Assembly: GCA_022822855.1 (NCBI GenBank)
Contig: JAJDYG010000034.1
Location: forward strand, 1-52,442
DNA length: 52,442 nucleotides
Direction of reading: 5' to 3'
DNA from: Dehalococcoidia bacterium
GTDB lineage: Bacteria; Chloroflexota; Dehalococcoidia; Bin125
Numbering within the stretch: the first letter of the stretch is position 1; each line of letters starts with the position of its first letter. A program made the translations under genes and the position numbers. Of the stretch, positions 50,773 through 52,442 are shown one piece after another. Under the pieces are notes generated by a model that had not been told where the DNA came from, did no database searches, and saw only the letters and a list, made by a program, of their open reading frames with translations.

Positions 50773-51663
50773 CTAAAGCCCCGCGTACCACTCGCGGATC
50801 GCTTCGCCGATCTCGTGCGGCGAGTCCTCCTGGATGAAGTGGTTGCCGGGTACGGTGACTTCGGTCTGGTTCGGCCAGGTTCGGCAGAATTCTCGCTGTG
50901 CGCCGGTCAGGATCGCGCCGGGCTCAGCGTTGACAAACAGCTTCGCGATGTGCGACGACGCGTCCGACGAAAGGAAATCCGCGTAGCTCTGCGCGATCTC
51001 GACCACGTCGGCTGGCTCGCCGTTGATCGGAATCTCACGCGGCCAGGTCAGCGTCGGACGCCGAGACTCACCTTCCTCGCGGTAAGGCAGTCGATAGACC
51101 TCCATCTCCTCCTCGGTCAGACCGCGTAGCACGCTGCCCGGCAGGATCCGCTCGACGAAGACGTTCTTCTCCAGCACCATGGACTCACCCGCTTCGGAGC
51201 GCATGCCCTGGAAGATCCGCGCTGCGGCTTCGGGCCATTCGTCCCAGGTCACCGGGCGCACGATCGCCTCCATGTACACGAGGCCTTTGACCCGATCCCG
51301 ATGCCGGTTCGCCCAGTGGAAGCCGAGCGCCGAACCCCAGTCGTGGATCACGAAGGTCAGGTTGTCGCCCAGATCCATGCCCTCGATCCAGGCGTCGACC
51401 CACTCGGCGTGGTCGACGAAGCGGTACGAACCTGAGGGTGAGGAGCCGGAGACGCCCATCCCGATCAGGTCGGGAGCGAGGCAGCGCGCCGAATCGAACA
51501 CGTGCGGCATGATGTTGCGCCACAGGTACGAGGAGGTCGGATTGCCGTGCAGGAAGATGATCGGATCGCCGTCCGGATCCCCTTCATCGACGTAGGCCAT
51601 CGTGGTCTCGCCGATGGTCAGACGCTTGCGCGGAAAGGTGTCGTCGGCGGAGATATCGGGCAT
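50773..51663 (-). CDS. Haloalkane dehalogenase (HLD-II-like)
   Basis: A 296-residue alpha/beta hydrolase with a full dehalogenase set. There is HGNPTSSYLWRNI with halide-binding Asn41, nucleophile Asp108 and halide-binding Trp109 in VIHDWGS, acid Glu132 in YMEAIVRP, and base His275 in NHFIQEDSP. This arrangement and length equal those of LinB/DhaA by recall, placing it with the HLD-II group. It would turn haloalkanes into alcohols and halide. It opens a minus-strand run with the DinB-like and thioesterase genes. GAGCAACG precedes the ATG, a weak ribosome site. Marine and soil bacteria both carry such enzymes, and the natural substrate is unknown. Confidence 0.9.
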   Translation of the reverse strand: MPDISADDTFPRKRLTIGETTMAYVDEGDPDGDPIIFLHGNPTSSYLWRNIMPHVFDSARCLAPDLIGMGVSGSSPSGSYRFVDHAEWVDAWIEGMDLGDNLTFVIHDWGSALGFHWANRHRDRVKGLVYMEAIVRPVTWDEWPEAAARIFQGMRSEAGESMVLEKNVFVERILPGSVLRGLTEEEMEVYRLPYREEGESRRPTLTWPREIPINGEPADVVEIAQSYADFLSSDASSHIAKLFVNAEPGAILTGAQREFCRTWPNQTEVTVPGNHFIQEDSPHEIGEAIREWYAGL

Positions 51664-51785
51664 CGTTGCTCCTGAGATGGCTCATGTGGTTGGGAAACAG
51701 CCTGCAGGCGAGCAAAGGATAACAGCGAGAGCCGCTAGCCTTCGCACAACGCACGAGCGTGGGAGTCGCAGGGAAGGACGCGAAC

Positions 51786-52208
51786 ATGGCAGTCACAGGC
51801 ATGGATCACGTCGCGATTCCCGCTGGCGATCCCGAAGCCTTGCTGGGCTTCTATCGCGCCCTCGGGTTTGTCATCCTCCACGAAGCCGAATGGCGCTCCG
51901 GCGATTTCCCGGCTTTTGCCATCGCCTGCGGCGACCAGAAAATCAACGTCCACGACCCGAAGCTCTGGCAGAATCCCGACTTCGACTTGCGCGGGCCAAC
52001 CGCCGAGCCCGGCTGCGGCGACTTCTGCTTCGTCTGGGACGGCACGGCCGAGTCGGCAGCAGCGGCGATCGAGGCTACCGGCTGCGAAGTGATCGAAGGA
52101 CCGGCCGGTCGAGTTGGCGGCCGCGCTGTCGGCACCGCCGAGGGCGTCAGCGTCTACACACGCGATCCCGACGGCAACCTCGTCGAATTGATCTCATACG
52201 ACAGCTAG
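51786..52208 (+). CDS. VOC-family (glyoxalase/dioxygenase fold) protein
   Basis: A 140-residue vicinal-oxygen-chelate protein. It starts MAVTGMDHVAIPAGDPEALL, has FYRALGFVIL, and ends YTRDPDGNLVELISYDS, with the metal-binding His and Glu at the expected ends. ATG 51786 follows GGGAAGGACGCG; a GTG 27 bases upstream is possible but less likely. VOC proteins include glyoxalases, dioxygenases and resistance proteins; no further assignment is possible. It is divergent from the dehalogenase gene, so the 122-bp gap between them should contain two promoters, but I see no clear boxes. Confidence 0.88.
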   Translation: MAVTGMDHVAIPAGDPEALLGFYRALGFVILHEAEWRSGDFPAFAIACGDQKINVHDPKLWQNPDFDLRGPTAEPGCGDFCFVWDGTAESAAAAIEATGCEVIEGPAGRVGGRAVGTAEGVSVYTRDPDGNLVELISYDS

Positions 52209-52308
52209 CGCGCGTTCACACTTCAGTTTCAGCGGGATGATCTATGCTGGCGCAAGCCGACGCGGGTCAGAACGGCCCACGCCAATCGCAGTACCGGAAG
52301 CGATCGTC

Positions 52309-52341
52309 GCCCCGTGCTTGACACGGGGCCCAGAGCAACCA
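52309..52341. repeat. Dispersed palindrome, family B, with flank
   Basis: GCCCCGTG-cttga-CACGGGGC followed by CCAGAGCAACCA. Its flank matches that of the copy at 706-739 except at one base, although the copies are about 51 kb apart. Confidence 0.75.
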
Positions 52342-52417
52342 GGTTCGCGCGCGGAATGACGTTGGCCTCAGCTCGATGCTCGCGCGTGAGTCCGCCCGCT
52401 CCACCGTTGAGCCAGGG

Positions 52418-52442
52418 ATGAAGGCGTTGCTGCTCGCAACCG
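52418..52442 (+). other. Possible start of a gene cut by the window end
   Basis: An ATG at 52418 opens MKALLLAT before the window ends. This is a common start for nucleotidyltransferases and dehydrogenases, but eight residues prove nothing. The rest of 52209-52442 holds one palindrome and no other gene. Confidence 0.2.

Overview
The window is about 52 kb of GC-rich bacterial chromosome, roughly two-thirds GC by eye except for one lower-GC restriction-modification block. No rRNA, tRNA, CRISPR array, integrase or transposase was recognised. The gene mix suggests a Chloroflexota bacterium, possibly of the Dehalococcoidia/SAR202 kind. It includes a ResB-Lgt pair, a split cytochrome b6-type complex, a PgpH-like HD protein, several SDR dehydrogenases, CoA-transferases, epoxide hydrolases and a haloalkane dehalogenase. 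The sulfur genes look actinobacterial in style. This placement is an inference from gene content and was not tested with a tree.

Layout. 1-1.6 kb: the end of a Uma2-type nuclease gene, then a small unknown gene carrying an in-frame palindromic repeat. 1.6-5.1 kb: two tandem epoxide hydrolases and a threonine synthase. 5.1-8.5 kb: resB, lgt and a small thiol-redox protein. 8.4-15.8 kb: a sulfur-assimilation region with an APS-reductase-type cysH, a divergent Rrf2 regulator with a 25-bp palindrome between them, cysK, a MoaD-MoeB fusion, cysO, cysM, a CysA2-like sulfurtransferase, an unknown protein ending in Gly-Gly, an MT-A70 methyltransferase and a JAMM peptidase (mec). 15.8-18.5 kb: folP, folK, two membrane proteins and a CoA-binding protein. 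18.5-21.2 kb: purF-purM. 21.3-25 kb: a cytochrome b6/Rieske/cytochrome c operon with a 43-residue leading membrane ORF. 25-28.4 kb: two micro-proteins, YqeY and a PgpH-like phosphodiesterase. 28.4-31.3 kb: purQ-purL. 31.3-36 kb: an acyl-CoA-dehydrogenase-like gene and a class III CoA-transferase gene separated by a type II restriction-modification pair. 36-37.1 kb: a repeat-rich zone with a 133-bp tandem repeat. 37.1-39.1 kb: a two-subunit CoA-transferase and a NuoI-like ferredoxin. 39.1-43.7 kb: five SDR genes in two paralogous groups. 43.7-52.2 kb: a membrane protein, an amidohydrolase, a URO-D family protein coupled to a hydrolase-like/cyclase fusion, another SDR, a thioesterase, two tandem DinB-like proteins, a haloalkane dehalogenase and a VOC protein.

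How the genes work together. The 9-16 kb block reads as two cysteine routes. CysH and CysK give the sulfide/O-acetylserine route. The E1-like enzyme, CysO carrier, CysM, sulfurtransferase and JAMM peptidase give a protein-thiocarboxylate route like the mycobacterial CysO-CysM-Mec system. Its unusual points are a carrier domain fused to the E1, a free carrier whose Gly-Gly is followed by a 16-residue tail made by a 21-bp tandem repeat, and an unknown operon member that also ends in Gly-Gly. Most of the right half looks like degradation of small organic compounds or fatty acids. Palindromic repeat families are scattered through intergenic DNA, within operons, inside one reading frame, and at the junctions of three tandem paralogue pairs.
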